A stretch of DNA of 64,000 nucleotides from Lentzea terrae (GCF_003265345.1 NZ_QFWW01000001.1:633566-697565); one strand, 5' to 3'. Shown: positions 1 through 12,003, numbered from the stretch's first letter. Made by a program: numbers and translations. Notes: a model not told the origin generated them from the letters alone.

Positions 1-602
1 AACGGCGAGTGCGACCCCGGCAGGTACCGCACGTCGCCCGCCTCGAGCCGCTCGGTGAACACCGGCGGGAAGATCACGTCGTCGTGGCACACGATCGACA
101 ACGTCGGCACGGTCTGCCAAGCGGCCCGGGTCACCACGTCCTCGAACACCCGCGCGCTCTGCGGCCGCAACCGCGAGGCCGCCCAGGCGCCGATCTCGTC
201 CGGCGCGTCCGGGAACAGCAGCTCACGCGCGGGCTGCGGCGCGTCCAGCAGCTTCGTCCCCGGCTCGTACCAGGGCCCGCCCAGCGGCGTCACCACGCTC
301 TCCCCCGGCTCCAGCAGGTGCGCGGCCAGGTAGATGAGCCGGTCCGCGGATGACGCAGCCTCCCCCACCGGCACGCCGGCGTACGAATGAGCCAGCACCG
401 TCACCGGTCCGTCCAGCGCGGCCAACGCCTCCCGCACGGCTTCGGCGTCCTCGCGCACCCCGGCGGCCGGTGATCCGGACGTGCTCGGCAGGTCGACCAC
501 CGAAGGCGTCCAGCCGCGCGACCGCAGCTCGGGCACCAGGAACTCCCAGCACCACGACCCGTGCCAGGCGCCGTGCACGAGCAGCAGGTTCCCGCGGTCC
601 AT
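1..602 (-). CDS. alpha/beta hydrolase, 3' part cut off by the window edge
   Basis: The open frame starts at the ATG read leftward from 602 and runs off position 1 without a stop, so about 200 residues are visible. The N-terminus reads MDRGNLLLVHGAWHGSWCW, the oxyanion-hole strand typical of small alpha/beta-hydrolases. A nucleophile elbow AHSYAG lies near residue 73 (Ser in place of the usual GxSxG spacing). A candidate acid lies in CHDDVIF and a candidate catalytic His in GSHS close to the edge. This resembles the EstC/methyl-esterase-like branch that acts on small esters; the substrate is unknown. It is divergent from the AraC-type regulator with a gap of about 100 bases, so that regulator may control it. 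The hydrolase fold is secure and the reaction is not. Confidence 0.8.
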   Translation of the reverse strand, partial: MDRGNLLLVHGAWHGSWCWEFLVPELRSRGWTPSVVDLPSTSGSPAAGVREDAEAVREALAALDGPVTVLAHSYAGVPVGEAASSADRLIYLAAHLLEPGESVVTPLGGPWYEPGTKLLDAPQPARELLFPDAPDEIGAWAASRLRPQSARVFEDVVTRAAWQTVPTLSIVCHDDVIFPPVFTERLEAGDVRYLPGSHSP

Positions 603-701
603 CAAGATCTCCTCATCAGCCGGTTTTCCGTACGCTAACCAGGCAAGATCGGCAGCAACATCGTCGAGAGTCCGCCGTTCTGTCGGGAGAGTCCGAACCT
701 C

Positions 702-1553
702 GTGAACCCGCTCGAGCAGGTCCTGTCGACGCTGCGCGTGAACTGGGCGGTCACGACGCCGTTGCACGCGGGCGGGCGGTGGGCGTTGCACTTCGTCGGA
801 CGGCTGGACCTCCGGGTCGAGGTCGTCGTCCAAGGACGTGCGCACGTGATCGTCGGTGACGAGAGCTTCTGGGCCGAGGAGGGCGATTGCTACGTCATCG
901 CCGGACGGCGCAAATACCGCATCGCCGGCGCCCCGGACACACCGTCGGTGTTCGCCGCGCCGATCTACGAGCACGAGGACGGCACACCGCGCGACGCCGG
1001 GCGGATCGGCGAAGGCCACGACACGACGTTGCTCGGCGCGGGTTTCACCTGCGACACCGAGACCGCGCGGCTGCTCGACGTGCTGCCGCCGGTCACCCAC
1101 GTGCGAGCCGGGACCAGCGCGGCGCAGGCGACCATCGAGCTGATCTCCCGGGAGATCGACGGCAGCAAGATGATCCTCGACCGCCTCTGCCAGGTGCTGC
1201 TGCTCCAGGTCCTGCGCGACCACGCGCTCAGTCCGTCGGCGCACCCGCAGCTCGGTCCGGCACTGAAGGCGTTGCACGGCAACATCGAGCACGCCTGGAC
1301 GGTCGGCGAGCTCGCGTCGTTGGCGGCGATGTCGCGGTCCACGTTCTTCCTGCGGTTCAAGGAGACCGTGGGCATGACGCCGCTCGACTACCTGCTCCGG
1401 CTGCGCATGCAGACCGCCTCGCGCCTGCTCCGCGACACCACCGACACGGTCGCGTCGATCTCCGCGGCCGTCGGGTACAGAACCGAGAGCTCGTTCAGCG
1501 CGGCGTTCAAGAGGTGCACGGGCCGCTCCCCCGGTGAGTACCGCGTGACTTAG
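702..1553 (+). CDS. AraC-family transcriptional regulator (cupin plus HTH)
   Basis: Protein of 283 residues. The N-terminal ~170 residues form a cupin-type sensing domain (HFVGRLDLRVEVVVQGRAHV, then EEGDCYVIAGRRKYRI). The C-terminal ~100 residues are a double helix-turn-helix of AraC type, with AWTVGELASLAAMSRSTFFL and a second helix pair ending in RTESSFSAAFKRCTGRSPGE, a close match to the AraC signature. The GTG at 702 opens the protein at MNPLEQVLSTLRV, as in cupin_6/AraC regulators that control neighbouring oxidoreductases or hydrolases. It diverges from the alpha/beta-hydrolase gene, its most likely target. The ligand cannot be read from the sequence. Confidence 0.9.
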   Translation: MNPLEQVLSTLRVNWAVTTPLHAGGRWALHFVGRLDLRVEVVVQGRAHVIVGDESFWAEEGDCYVIAGRRKYRIAGAPDTPSVFAAPIYEHEDGTPRDAGRIGEGHDTTLLGAGFTCDTETARLLDVLPPVTHVRAGTSAAQATIELISREIDGSKMILDRLCQVLLLQVLRDHALSPSAHPQLGPALKALHGNIEHAWTVGELASLAAMSRSTFFLRFKETVGMTPLDYLLRLRMQTASRLLRDTTDTVASISAAVGYRTESSFSAAFKRCTGRSPGEYRVT

Positions 1554-1564
1554 GGCAACCTGCC

Positions 1565-1594
1565 TTGAACCGGCTAACAGGACACGCGTACTGT
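1565..1594 (+). promoter_or_regulatory. possible sigma-70-type promoter of the aconitase gene
   Basis: TTGAAC at 1565-1570 and TACTGT at 1589-1594 are separated by 18 bases and lie about 90 bases before the aconitase start. The fit to actinobacterial consensus is reasonable, but this is pattern matching only. Confidence 0.4.
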
Positions 1595-1684
1595 TTGGGG
1601 TCGAGGGGCAGCGGTCGACCCGGTGGGGAAGACTCTCCCCGTACCCCGAACTGACCACCGCGCTGTCACCAGATGGAGTTGCAC

Positions 1685-4501
<2,817 letters not shown>

Positions 4502-4515
4502 TCAGCTGAATTGAG

Positions 4516-4549
4516 AAAGGGCCGCTCACCGCAGGTGGGCGGCCCTTTT
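4516..4549 (+). terminator. rho-independent terminator of acnA
   Basis: A 15-base arm at 4516-4530 (AAAGGGCCGCTCACC) pairs with 4534-4548 across a GCA loop with about one mismatch, and is followed by a short T run. It lies 15 bases after the acnA stop. Confidence 0.85.
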
Positions 4550-4660
4550 CACGTTCACAGAATTGTTCTCACAGTAAACCCGCGAATACACGTTGCATGT
4601 GATGTAACAAATTTCTGATCCGCTCGATTTCCCCGTGAACCACCCTTACTACGGGAAGCG

Positions 4661-6127
4661 GTGAGACATTTGTTGAATCGTCCACGAGCACTGCTGGCCG
4701 CCGCCGGTCTCGGGGCGGCACTGTGCGTTGCACCGGCGATCCAGGCCGGTGCCGCGACGGAGTCCACCTACGTCGTCCTCTACCAGGAGGGCGCATCGTC
4801 GTCGAACGCCGCGAACACCATCGCGAGCGCCGGCGGCACCGTTGTCGCGAACTACAGCCAGATCGGTGTCGTGATCGCCAGGTCGTCCAGCACCGGGTTC
4901 GCCGCCGCGTTGAAGCGGAACGGCAACGTCGAAGGCGTCGCCGCGACAACCGGTCTCGGCGTCCAGGTAGCACCGGAGCAGGACAGTGCCACAGAGGAGG
5001 TGGCAGCCGCCGCCACGTGGGGTGACTCGCTGTCCGGCCTGCAGTGGGACATGCAGCAGATCAACGTGCCGCAGGCGCACCAGGTGACGCCCGGCAGCAA
5101 GCAGGTCGTCGTGGCCACGCTGGACACCGGTCTCGACTTCACGCATCCGGACCTCGCGCCGAACTACGACGCGTCACGCAGTGCGGACTGCTCCAGTGGC
5201 GTGCCGACGCCACTGCTGCCCGGCAACGACCAGAACGGCCACGGCACCCACACCGCCGGCACCATCGCCGCGGCCGCGAACGGCACCGGCATCGTCGGCG
5301 TCGCACCGAACGTGCGCCTCGCCGGTGTGAAGACGAGCAACGACGACGGTTTCTTCTTCCCGGAAATGGTCATCTGCTCGTACATGTGGTCTGCCGCGAA
5401 GGGCATCAACGTCACCAACAACAGCTACTTCGCCGACCCGTGGCTGTTCAACTGCCGCAACGACGCCGACCAGCGCGCAATTTGGAAGGCCGAGCGCAGG
5501 GCGATCCGGTACGCGCAGTCCCAGGGCGTGCTGGTCGTGGCCTCGCAGGGCAACGGCAGCACCGACCTCTCGCACCCGCGCGTCGACGTGATCAGCCCCG
5601 ACTACCCGCCCGGCAACGAGGTGGAGCGGGAGATCACCAACGCATGTGCGGTCGTCCCCGTCGAGGTTCCCGGTGTCGTCGGCGTGACGGCGACGGGCAA
5701 CAAGCGGATCAAGTCGTACTACTCCAGCTACGGCATCTCCACGGCCGACGTGGCCGCGCCCGGCGGCGACGCGATCCTGCAGCTGACCCCGGCCGCCCCG
5801 AACGGCCGCGTGCTGTCGACGTACCCGAGCTACCGGCCGTGCACGCGGCAGGTGGTCGAGAACGGTGCGAAGTACTGCTACCTGCAGGGCACTTCGATGG
5901 CCGGGCCGCACGTGGCCGGTGTCGCCGCACTGCTGCTGAGCCAGCAGGGCAGCGCGGGCGCGTCCGCCAAGCTCCAGCAGGCGACCAACCCGCTCCCGTG
6001 CCCGGACACGTCGATCTACGCGGCCTTCCCGCAGAACAGCGGCGAACCGCAGACGTGCCAGGGCGGAACGGCGCACAACAGCTTCTACGGCTCGGGTGAG
6101 ATCGACGCCCTCAAGGCCGTGAGCTGA
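4661..6127 (+). CDS. secreted S8 (subtilisin-like) serine protease
   Basis: Protein of up to 488 residues. The signal peptide has a basic start and a hydrophobic core (LLAAAGLGAALCVAPAIQAG). It is followed by an ~80-residue I9-like inhibitory propeptide (TYVVLYQEGAS...) and the catalytic domain. The Asp is in ATLDTGLDFTHPDL (near 153), the His in NGHGTHTAGTIAA (near 193), the oxyanion Asn in ASQGNGS, and the Ser in QGTSMAGPHVAGVAAL (near 411). Paired Cys suggest disulfides, as expected for an exported enzyme. The start is uncertain: GTG 4661 has GGGAAG only 2 bases upstream, while TTG 4670 or 4673 would be better spaced. Either leaves the signal peptide intact. It stands alone between two terminators. 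Confidence 0.9.
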   Translation: MRHLLNRPRALLAAAGLGAALCVAPAIQAGAATESTYVVLYQEGASSSNAANTIASAGGTVVANYSQIGVVIARSSSTGFAAALKRNGNVEGVAATTGLGVQVAPEQDSATEEVAAAATWGDSLSGLQWDMQQINVPQAHQVTPGSKQVVVATLDTGLDFTHPDLAPNYDASRSADCSSGVPTPLLPGNDQNGHGTHTAGTIAAAANGTGIVGVAPNVRLAGVKTSNDDGFFFPEMVICSYMWSAAKGINVTNNSYFADPWLFNCRNDADQRAIWKAERRAIRYAQSQGVLVVASQGNGSTDLSHPRVDVISPDYPPGNEVEREITNACAVVPVEVPGVVGVTATGNKRIKSYYSSYGISTADVAAPGGDAILQLTPAAPNGRVLSTYPSYRPCTRQVVENGAKYCYLQGTSMAGPHVAGVAALLLSQQGSAGASAKLQQATNPLPCPDTSIYAAFPQNSGEPQTCQGGTAHNSFYGSGEIDALKAVS

Positions 6128-6133
6128 CGGGTC

Positions 6134-6160
6134 GGGCCGCCCGCGTTCGGCGGGCGGCCC
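6134..6160 (+). terminator. hairpin terminator after the protease gene
   Basis: GGGCCGCCCGC at 6134-6144 pairs perfectly with 6150-6160 around a 5-base loop, directly after the protease stop. There is no T tract, as is common for actinobacterial terminators. Confidence 0.75.
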
Positions 6161-6211
6161 TACCTCGTTGGATCTACGATTCCCCGCACCTGTGACCAGG
6201 CTGGAGGAATC

Positions 6212-6637
6212 ATGAGCTTCGGCGTCCTCGGTGACCTCAACTGGTTCGCCGTCATCGTCGCCACCATCGTCTACTTCGGACTCGGCGGGCTCTGGTACGC
6301 CGAGTTCCTCTTCGGCAAGGCATGGCAGAAAGCCATGGGCTGGGACGGCAACGCCCCCGAGGGCGCGGGCGCCGGCATCTACGTCGTCCCGCTCGCCACC
6401 TGCTTCGTCGCCACCCTCGCGACGGCGATGATCGCCGCGGCCACCGGCACGGACACGCTCGGCGAGGGCATCGTGCTCGCGATCGTCGTCGGCATCGGGC
6501 TGTCCGCGTCGATCCTGGCGGTCACCGGCATGTTCGACTCGACGAAACCCGCCGCGATGACCACCGTCGCGATCAGCGCCGGCTACCACTTCGCCGGCTT
6601 GCTGCTGGCCAGCGTCATCCTTGCCCTCTGGCAGTAA
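6212..6637 (+). CDS. DUF1761-family membrane protein, copy 1
   Basis: A 141-residue protein with four predicted membrane segments: AVIVATIVYFGLGGLWYAEF, a segment around residues 48-70, one around 85-107, and one at the C-terminus. The order and the opening LGDLNWFAVIVAT, with a Trp-Tyr-Ala-Glu-Phe motif after the first segment, match DUF1761, a family of unknown function. A GGAGG-like site (CTGGAGGAATC) precedes the ATG at 6212. It is followed 55 bases later by a clear paralogue in the same orientation, so the pair arose by tandem duplication and is probably co-transcribed. Confidence 0.85.
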   Translation: MSFGVLGDLNWFAVIVATIVYFGLGGLWYAEFLFGKAWQKAMGWDGNAPEGAGAGIYVVPLATCFVATLATAMIAAATGTDTLGEGIVLAIVVGIGLSASILAVTGMFDSTKPAAMTTVAISAGYHFAGLLLASVILALWQ

Positions 6638-6692
6638 CGGCGAGCGCGCACCCCGCGATGCCAAGTCACCCTGATCACCGCGGGAGACCCTC

Positions 6693-7118
6693 ATGAGTTT
6701 GACCGTGCTCGGCGACCTGAACTGGTTAGCCGTGATCGTCGCGACGATCGCGTACTTCGCGTTGGGTGCCTTGTGGTACGCGGAGTTCGCCTTCGGCAGG
6801 GCCTGGCAGCGGTCCGCCGGCTGGGATCTCAACCCACCGGAGAACGACGGCGCCGGCATCTACGCCGTGCCGCTGGCCACCTGCTTCGTCGCGACGCTCG
6901 CGACGGCGATGGTCGCGGCCGCGTCCGGCACCGACAACATCATGAAAGGCATCCTGCTCGGACTCGTGGTGGGTGTCGGCGTCGCGCTTCCGGCGATCTT
7001 CGTGACCGGCACCTTCGACATGACGAAGCCCGCCCCCAAGACGTTCGCGGCCATCAGCGCGGGCTACCACATCGTCGGGCTCGCACTGGCGGGCGCGATC
7101 CTGGGGCTCTGGCGCTAG
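6693..7118 (+). CDS. DUF1761-family membrane protein, copy 2
   Basis: Also 141 residues, colinear with copy 1 throughout (LGDLNWLAVIVATIAYFALG; YAVPLATCFVATLATAMVAA; AISAGYHIVGLALAGAILGLW), again with four membrane segments. The two copies differ mainly in loops. Function is unknown. The stop codon shares the tetranucleotide CTAG with the stop of the convergent LAL regulator, so the two genes overlap by 4 bases. The copy has no truncation or damage. Confidence 0.85.
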   Translation: MSLTVLGDLNWLAVIVATIAYFALGALWYAEFAFGRAWQRSAGWDLNPPENDGAGIYAVPLATCFVATLATAMVAAASGTDNIMKGILLGLVVGVGVALPAIFVTGTFDMTKPAPKTFAAISAGYHIVGLALAGAILGLWR

Positions 7119-9634
7119 ACCCCGTTGCGGCGGGCGTACCTGGCCGCTTCCGCCCGGTCCGGCACCCGCAGCTTGCGCAGCACGGCTGCGACGTGGTGCT
7201 CGACGGTCCGGCGGGACAGGAACAGCTCCTCGGCGATCTCGGTGTTGCGCCGCCCGTCGGCGAGCAGGGTCAGCACCTCGCGTTCCCGCGCGCTGAGGCC
7301 GTCCGCTCCGGTGGTGCTCGGCCGCCGCGGGATGTCACGAACGCCGTGGCGACGCAGGCGGCTCGCGGTGGCGTCGCGCATCGGCCGGGCTCCCAGCCGG
7401 TCGAACTCGGCGAGAGCGTCGCGCAGCAGCCGTTCGTCGCCGCTGTCGAGCAGAGCGAGCGCCGCCTCGTACGGGCAGCCGACCTGCCGCCACCGCAGTG
7501 CCGCCTCCTCGTGAAAACCGTTGAGCTGCAACCGATACGGCTCAGCGACACCATCCAGGGTCACCGAGCCGCCGGTCTGCGCCAGCAGATGGGCGAGCGC
7601 GCCAAGGTGCCACGGTTCCCGCGCCGTGGGCAGCGCAGCGGTGACGATGTTGCGCAGTTCGGCGAAATCGCCTGCGTACCAAGCGATTTCCGCCAGTGCG
7701 CGGGTCGCGCCGACCAGCCAGCCGACGACGGGCTCCGCGTTGACCATGGCCGGTCGCACGCGCGTGAACAGCTCGTGTGTGTCCGGATCGCCCCGGCGGG
7801 CTCGCAGCGTGCACAGCACCACCAGGCTGATCATCGTGCGGCCGTCGTCCACGGCGGCCGACCGCAGCACCTCGGAGGCGAGCGACTCGGCCTCGTCCCA
7901 GCACCCCCGATCGAGCAGGGCACGGGCCCGGAACGCGCGCAGCCACTGACGCCAGACCTCCTGGCCGTGGTCCTCGGTGAACGCGATCGCCTCCGCGTAC
8001 CAGTGGTCGGCCTGCTCGTACCAGCGCCGCGTCACGCAGATCAGCTGCGCCCAGAAGTAGGCGAGCCCGGCCTCGTCGTACGCACCGGCCGCGCAGGCCA
8101 GCCGCACCGTCTCCGCGATGAGGTCGAGGCCCCGCAGATCCCCGTTCTGCGCACGGCCGATACCGATAGACATGGCGGCCAACGCGCGCACGAGCGAACT
8201 CTCGCCCACGGCCGCACGCTCTCCCCACGCGATCGCCTCGTCGTTGCGGAACCCCATCGCCGCGAACTTCCCGCGCACGGCACAGGCGAGGGCGAAGTCG
8301 GGACCGGGTGGCAGGCCGCTGAGCACCTCGACGGCCTGCTCGCTCGACCGTTCGCCGAGCGGGATCTCCCTCGCCAGGTGCAGAGCGGTGATCGCGAGGC
8401 CCACCAGAGCCGTGCCCTGGCCGCGCCGGTCACCGATCGACGTCCGTGCCGCGACGGCCTCGCGCCACCAACGCAGTGCGTTTTCCAGGTCGTCAGCCAG
8501 GTGACATTGCCGACCGAGCCCTTCCAACAACTCCGCCCGTAGTGCGCCGTCTCCACACACGTCCAACGCACGCCGCAGTTGCGCGACCGCTTCTTTGTGC
8601 GCGCCCAACGTCGACGCCTGCTCGGCGGCCGCACGGGCGTGGGTGAGCAACGCGGTCCGGTCCTGGGCGAGCAACGCGTGGCCGGCCAGCCGGGCGGGCT
8701 CCACCTCTCCCGGCGGACATGCGGCCAGCACGGCCAGCGCCTGCCGGTGCAGCTGTGCGGCGCGACCCGGTGCGATCGCCTCCTCGACCGCCACTCGGGC
8801 GAGCTCGTGCCGGAACGACACCAGGCCGCGGTCGGCGACCACCAGGCCGCGGTCCGCGCACTCGTCGAGGTCGGCGGTCGGACGACCGGACACCGCCTCC
8901 ACCACCCACGGCGCGGCGCGAGGCCCGAGACAAGCCAGCGCGTCGAGCACCTCGCGCGCACCTGGTGTCAGCCGGGCGGACCTGGCCAACACGGCGTCAC
9001 GGACCGTGACGGGCACGGTGACGGCGCCATCGCACAGCACCTCGGTCACGAAGAACGCGTTGCCACCCGTGCGGTGGTGCAGTTCGGCAGGATCGACCCC
9101 AGAACCCTTCGCCAACGCAGCGACTGCGGAGAGTGACAGCGGTAGCACGCTGAGTCTCCGCACCACGGACACGGTCGACAGGTCACCAGCCAGCACGCGC
9201 AGCGGATGCCGGACGCCGACCTCGTCCTCCCGGTACGCCACGACGACCATCGCAGGGCACCGCTCGATGCGCCGCCCCAGGAACCGCAGCAGGTCGAGCG
9301 TGCCCTCGTCGGCCCACTGCGCGTCGTCGACCACGACCAGGGTGGCGGTCCCCCGCAGCTCGTCGAGGAACGACTGCCTGATCTCCACCGGGTCGCCGCG
9401 CAGTCCCATGTCCCGCAGCGGGCCCAGCGGTATCGGAGTCGTGAGCGGTTCACAGGTGCCGTGCAGCAGACGTCCGGGGACCTGGCCTGCGAACGCGGCG
9501 AGCAACGCGGTCTTGCCGGCTCCCGCGTCACCGCCGACGAGCACGAGCCGGCCGTGTCCGGCGGCGGCCTCGTCCCACCACGAGGCCAGCGCGGCACTCT
9601 CGCGGTCACGCTCCACCAGCGTGGTTGCGCCCAC
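7115..9634 (-). CDS. LAL-type (LuxR/MalT) ATPase transcriptional regulator
   Basis: Large ATP-binding LuxR regulator of 839 residues. An N-terminal AAA module has Walker A GGDAGAGKTALL near residue 35 and Walker B LVVVDDAQWAD near residue 95. A long helical TPR-like middle follows, then a C-terminal LuxR helix-turn-helix with LSAREREVLTLLADGRRN and TVEHHVAAVLRKLRV (about residues 775-830). It is read from the start at 9634 and diverges from the flavin oxidoreductase gene with about 70 bases between. This makes the oxidoreductase/VOC pair a plausible target. Such regulators often control carbohydrate use or specialised metabolism; the inducer is not evident. Confidence 0.9.
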   Translation of the reverse strand: MGATTLVERDRESAALASWWDEAAAGHGRLVLVGGDAGAGKTALLAAFAGQVPGRLLHGTCEPLTTPIPLGPLRDMGLRGDPVEIRQSFLDELRGTATLVVVDDAQWADEGTLDLLRFLGRRIERCPAMVVVAYREDEVGVRHPLRVLAGDLSTVSVVRRLSVLPLSLSAVAALAKGSGVDPAELHHRTGGNAFFVTEVLCDGAVTVPVTVRDAVLARSARLTPGAREVLDALACLGPRAAPWVVEAVSGRPTADLDECADRGLVVADRGLVSFRHELARVAVEEAIAPGRAAQLHRQALAVLAACPPGEVEPARLAGHALLAQDRTALLTHARAAAEQASTLGAHKEAVAQLRRALDVCGDGALRAELLEGLGRQCHLADDLENALRWWREAVAARTSIGDRRGQGTALVGLAITALHLAREIPLGERSSEQAVEVLSGLPPGPDFALACAVRGKFAAMGFRNDEAIAWGERAAVGESSLVRALAAMSIGIGRAQNGDLRGLDLIAETVRLACAAGAYDEAGLAYFWAQLICVTRRWYEQADHWYAEAIAFTEDHGQEVWRQWLRAFRARALLDRGCWDEAESLASEVLRSAAVDDGRTMISLVVLCTLRARRGDPDTHELFTRVRPAMVNAEPVVGWLVGATRALAEIAWYAGDFAELRNIVTAALPTAREPWHLGALAHLLAQTGGSVTLDGVAEPYRLQLNGFHEEAALRWRQVGCPYEAALALLDSGDERLLRDALAEFDRLGARPMRDATASRLRRHGVRDIPRRPSTTGADGLSAREREVLTLLADGRRNTEIAEELFLSRRTVEHHVAAVLRKLRVPDRAEAARYARRNGV

Positions 9635-9706
9635 GCGCTGATGGTAGGTCGATTAGGTAGTCGCTACCGATGTCACGGGTGCACACCGAGTCGCACGCTC
9701 CTGGGC

Positions 9707-10879
9707 ATGGACTACGACGTGATCATCGTGGGAGCGAGCATCGCCGGCTGCACCGCCGCGACCCAGTACGGGCGCGCGGGTCTGCGCGTGGCGTTGCTCG
9801 AACGGCACCGCAGCCCGCAGGCGCACAAGACCCTGTGCGGGCACTTCATCCTCGGCGGCACGCACGACGTGCTGCACAGACTCGGGTTCTGGCAGCCCAT
9901 GCTCGACCGCGGCGCGGCCGTCACCACCGGCCTGGGCGTGTGGACGGACGCCGGCTGGATCAAGCCGGTCGACGGTGTGCCGCCCGCGATCAGCCTGCGC
10001 CGCAGCAAGCTCGACCCGTTGCTGCGGGAGATCGCGGCCGCGACGCCGGGCGTGGACCTCCTGATGGGACACCGCGTCACCGGCCTCGTCGAGAACGGAG
10101 TCGTCACGGACGCAGGGACCACCTTGCGCGCGCGTCTCGTCGTCGGTGCGGACGGCCACCACTCGACGGTCGCGCGCCTTGCCGGTGTACCCGAGGACGT
10201 CGCCCCGAACGAGCGCTTCCTGTTCTGGGCCTACTACGAGGGCGCGGAGCTGAACGGCCCCGGAGACGGCCAGGTGTGGCAGCTGGACCCGGACATCGCC
10301 GTGTGCGTCCAGGCGGACGACGGCCTCACGCTCGTGGGCGTCTTCCCGGCGAAGGAGCGCCTGGCCGAGTTCGCGGACGACCGGCTCGCCGCGTTCGACG
10401 GGTTCGTCGCGCGGCTGCCCGACGGCCCGTCCCTCTACGGCGCCCACCGGGTGTCGAACCTGGTCGGCACCACCGACTACCCGTGCGTCCGGCGTGATCC
10501 CGTGCCGCGGCCGTGGCTGGCCCTGATCGGTGACGCGGCCACGGCATCAGACCCCGTGCCGGCCGTGGGGTGCGGGTGGGCGTTCCGCAGCGCGGCGTGG
10601 CTCGCGGACAGCACCGCCGGACCGCTGCGCGACGGCGGTGACCTCGGTCGTGCGTTGCGCCGCTACCGCCGTGCGCACCGGTTCATCGACAAGTACGACG
10701 ACCTCGGACGCCAGGACGCGCTCGCCACCCCGCCGAACGCCCTCCAGCGCGCGATCCGCACCGCCGCGGTCACCGACCCGTGGATCGCCCGCAGGCTGGC
10801 CGCGTTCGGGATGCGGGCCGAGGCGCCGTCAGTGCTGCTCAACCCCGGCGTCGTCGTGCGAGCGCTGCTGGCGGGATAA
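9707..10879 (+). CDS. FAD-dependent oxidoreductase (geranylgeranyl-reductase/halogenase-like fold)
   Basis: The 390-residue protein begins MDYDVIIVGASIAGCTAAT, a Rossmann FAD-binding loop. It has the second FAD motif ALIGDAATASDPVPAVGCG near residue 275, and a DGHHSTVARLAG element typical of the PHBH/geranylgeranyl-reductase superfamily. The open frame extends much further upstream, but the ATG at 9707 places the dinucleotide-binding strand at the N-terminus, as is universal for the family. It is followed 25 bases later by a VOC-domain gene, probably in one operon, and diverges from the LAL regulator. Substrate unknown. Confidence 0.87.
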   Translation: MDYDVIIVGASIAGCTAATQYGRAGLRVALLERHRSPQAHKTLCGHFILGGTHDVLHRLGFWQPMLDRGAAVTTGLGVWTDAGWIKPVDGVPPAISLRRSKLDPLLREIAAATPGVDLLMGHRVTGLVENGVVTDAGTTLRARLVVGADGHHSTVARLAGVPEDVAPNERFLFWAYYEGAELNGPGDGQVWQLDPDIAVCVQADDGLTLVGVFPAKERLAEFADDRLAAFDGFVARLPDGPSLYGAHRVSNLVGTTDYPCVRRDPVPRPWLALIGDAATASDPVPAVGCGWAFRSAAWLADSTAGPLRDGGDLGRALRRYRRAHRFIDKYDDLGRQDALATPPNALQRAIRTAAVTDPWIARRLAAFGMRAEAPSVLLNPGVVVRALLAG

Positions 10880-10904
10880 TGCTCCCGCCAGGGAGGAGAT
10901 GACC

Positions 10905-11306
10905 ATGCCGACGTTCTCGAAGGTCTCCCACATCTCGTTCTCCGCCCGCGACGCGGAACGCAGCGCCGCGTGGTGGCGCGAGGTCTTCGGCATGTTGGAC
11001 ATCGACCGGGTGCAGGGCGACGGGTGGCGGGGGATCCTGCTCATCCACCCGCCGACCGCGACGATCATCGAGTTCCAGCAGCACGACGCGAACCAGGGCG
11101 AGCGCTTCGACCCGGCGCGCACCGGTTTCGACCACCTCGGGTTCAAGGTCGACGACCCGGCCGAGCTCGACGAGTGGCAACGGCACTTCGAGGAGCACGG
11201 CGTCACGTTCACACCGGTGGCGCACAACGAATACGGGTCAGTGCTGACGTTCAAGGACCCGGACGGCATCCAGTTCGAGATGTTCTACCGGACCGGGCAC
11301 CCCTGA
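10905..11306 (+). CDS. VOC-family (glyoxalase/bleomycin-resistance-like) protein
   Basis: A 133-residue protein with paired beta-alpha-beta-beta-beta units: VSHISFSARDAERSAAWWRE at the N-terminus and FDHLGFKVDDPAELDEWQRH in the second half. Metal-ligand candidates are His8, His in FDHLGF and Glu in IQFEMFY. The second ATG, at 10905, is preferred because GGAGG at 10892-10896 lies 8 bases upstream. The ATG at 10899 abuts the ribosome site. The family includes isomerases, dioxygenases and antibiotic-binding proteins; which applies is not visible. It is probably co-transcribed with the upstream flavin oxidoreductase. Confidence 0.85.
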   Translation: MPTFSKVSHISFSARDAERSAAWWREVFGMLDIDRVQGDGWRGILLIHPPTATIIEFQQHDANQGERFDPARTGFDHLGFKVDDPAELDEWQRHFEEHGVTFTPVAHNEYGSVLTFKDPDGIQFEMFYRTGHP

Positions 11307-11307
11307 C

Positions 11308-11955
11308 CTACTTGCGCCAGAACAGGTGGTGCGTCACGCCGCTCGGGCTCGGCACGACGTCCAGGTGGTACCGGTCGAGCAGCTCGTCCGGCGACTCCCA
11401 GAGCCGCAGCCCCGAGCCCAGCTTCAGCGGCGAGACCGCCACGTGCAGCGTGTCGACGAGACCGGCGTCGAGGAACTCCCGGATCGTGGTGACCCCGCCG
11501 CCGAGCCGCACGTCCTTGCCCTGCGCGGCCTCTCGCGCCTGGTCGAGCACCGCGGCCGGCTCGTCGTCGACGAAGTGGAACGTGGTCTCGCCCAGCGTGA
11601 ACGACGGCCGCAGGTGGTGGGTCAGCACGAACACCGGCGTGTGGAACGGCGGTTCGTCACCCCACCAGCCCTGCCACTCGTGGTCGGTCCACGGCCCGCG
11701 CTGGAACCCGAACTTGTTGCGGCCCATGATCTCGGCGCCGATGTTGTGCGTGAAGTCGCGCGTGAAGTAGTCGTCGAGACCGCGGCTGCCACCGGGTTCG
11801 GTGCGGTTCGGCCAGCTCGCCGTGGCGCCCGCCCAGGCGAACAGCTCCATGGGCGGGACGTCGAGGCCGAACGGGTTCTCGAAGGTCTGGTCCTCGCCGG
11901 CCGCGATCCCGTCGCTCGAGATCACGAAGTTCTGCACTCGCAGGAGTTGTGTCAT
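11308..11955 (-). CDS. DHFR-family (RibD C-terminal-like) reductase
   Basis: A 215-residue protein of the dihydrofolate-reductase-like superfamily (RibD_C), a family of small NADPH-dependent reductases. MTQLLRVQNFVISSDGIAAG gives the first strand. EIMGRNKFGFQRGPW and VFVLTHHLR are the usual cofactor-loop elements, and LGGGVTTIREFLDAGLVDTL is the typical C-terminal nucleotide-binding stretch. It follows the PH-domain gene at the end of the riboflavin chain by 48 bases on the same strand and could be read through from it. A GGGAG lies about 12 bases before the ATG. Physiological substrate unknown. Confidence 0.85.
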   Translation of the reverse strand: MTQLLRVQNFVISSDGIAAGEDQTFENPFGLDVPPMELFAWAGATASWPNRTEPGGSRGLDDYFTRDFTHNIGAEIMGRNKFGFQRGPWTDHEWQGWWGDEPPFHTPVFVLTHHLRPSFTLGETTFHFVDDEPAAVLDQAREAAQGKDVRLGGGVTTIREFLDAGLVDTLHVAVSPLKLGSGLRLWESPDELLDRYHLDVVPSPSGVTHHLFWRK

Positions 11956-12003
11956 GTCCGTGCAGACTCCCTCAGCCGGCGAAACTCATCGCTACTTCTG
12001 TGT

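Noticed and set aside
5709..6859. Minus-strand open frame across the protease and DUF1761 genes
   Set aside because: It crosses a strong terminator and two well-supported genes and shows no family similarity.
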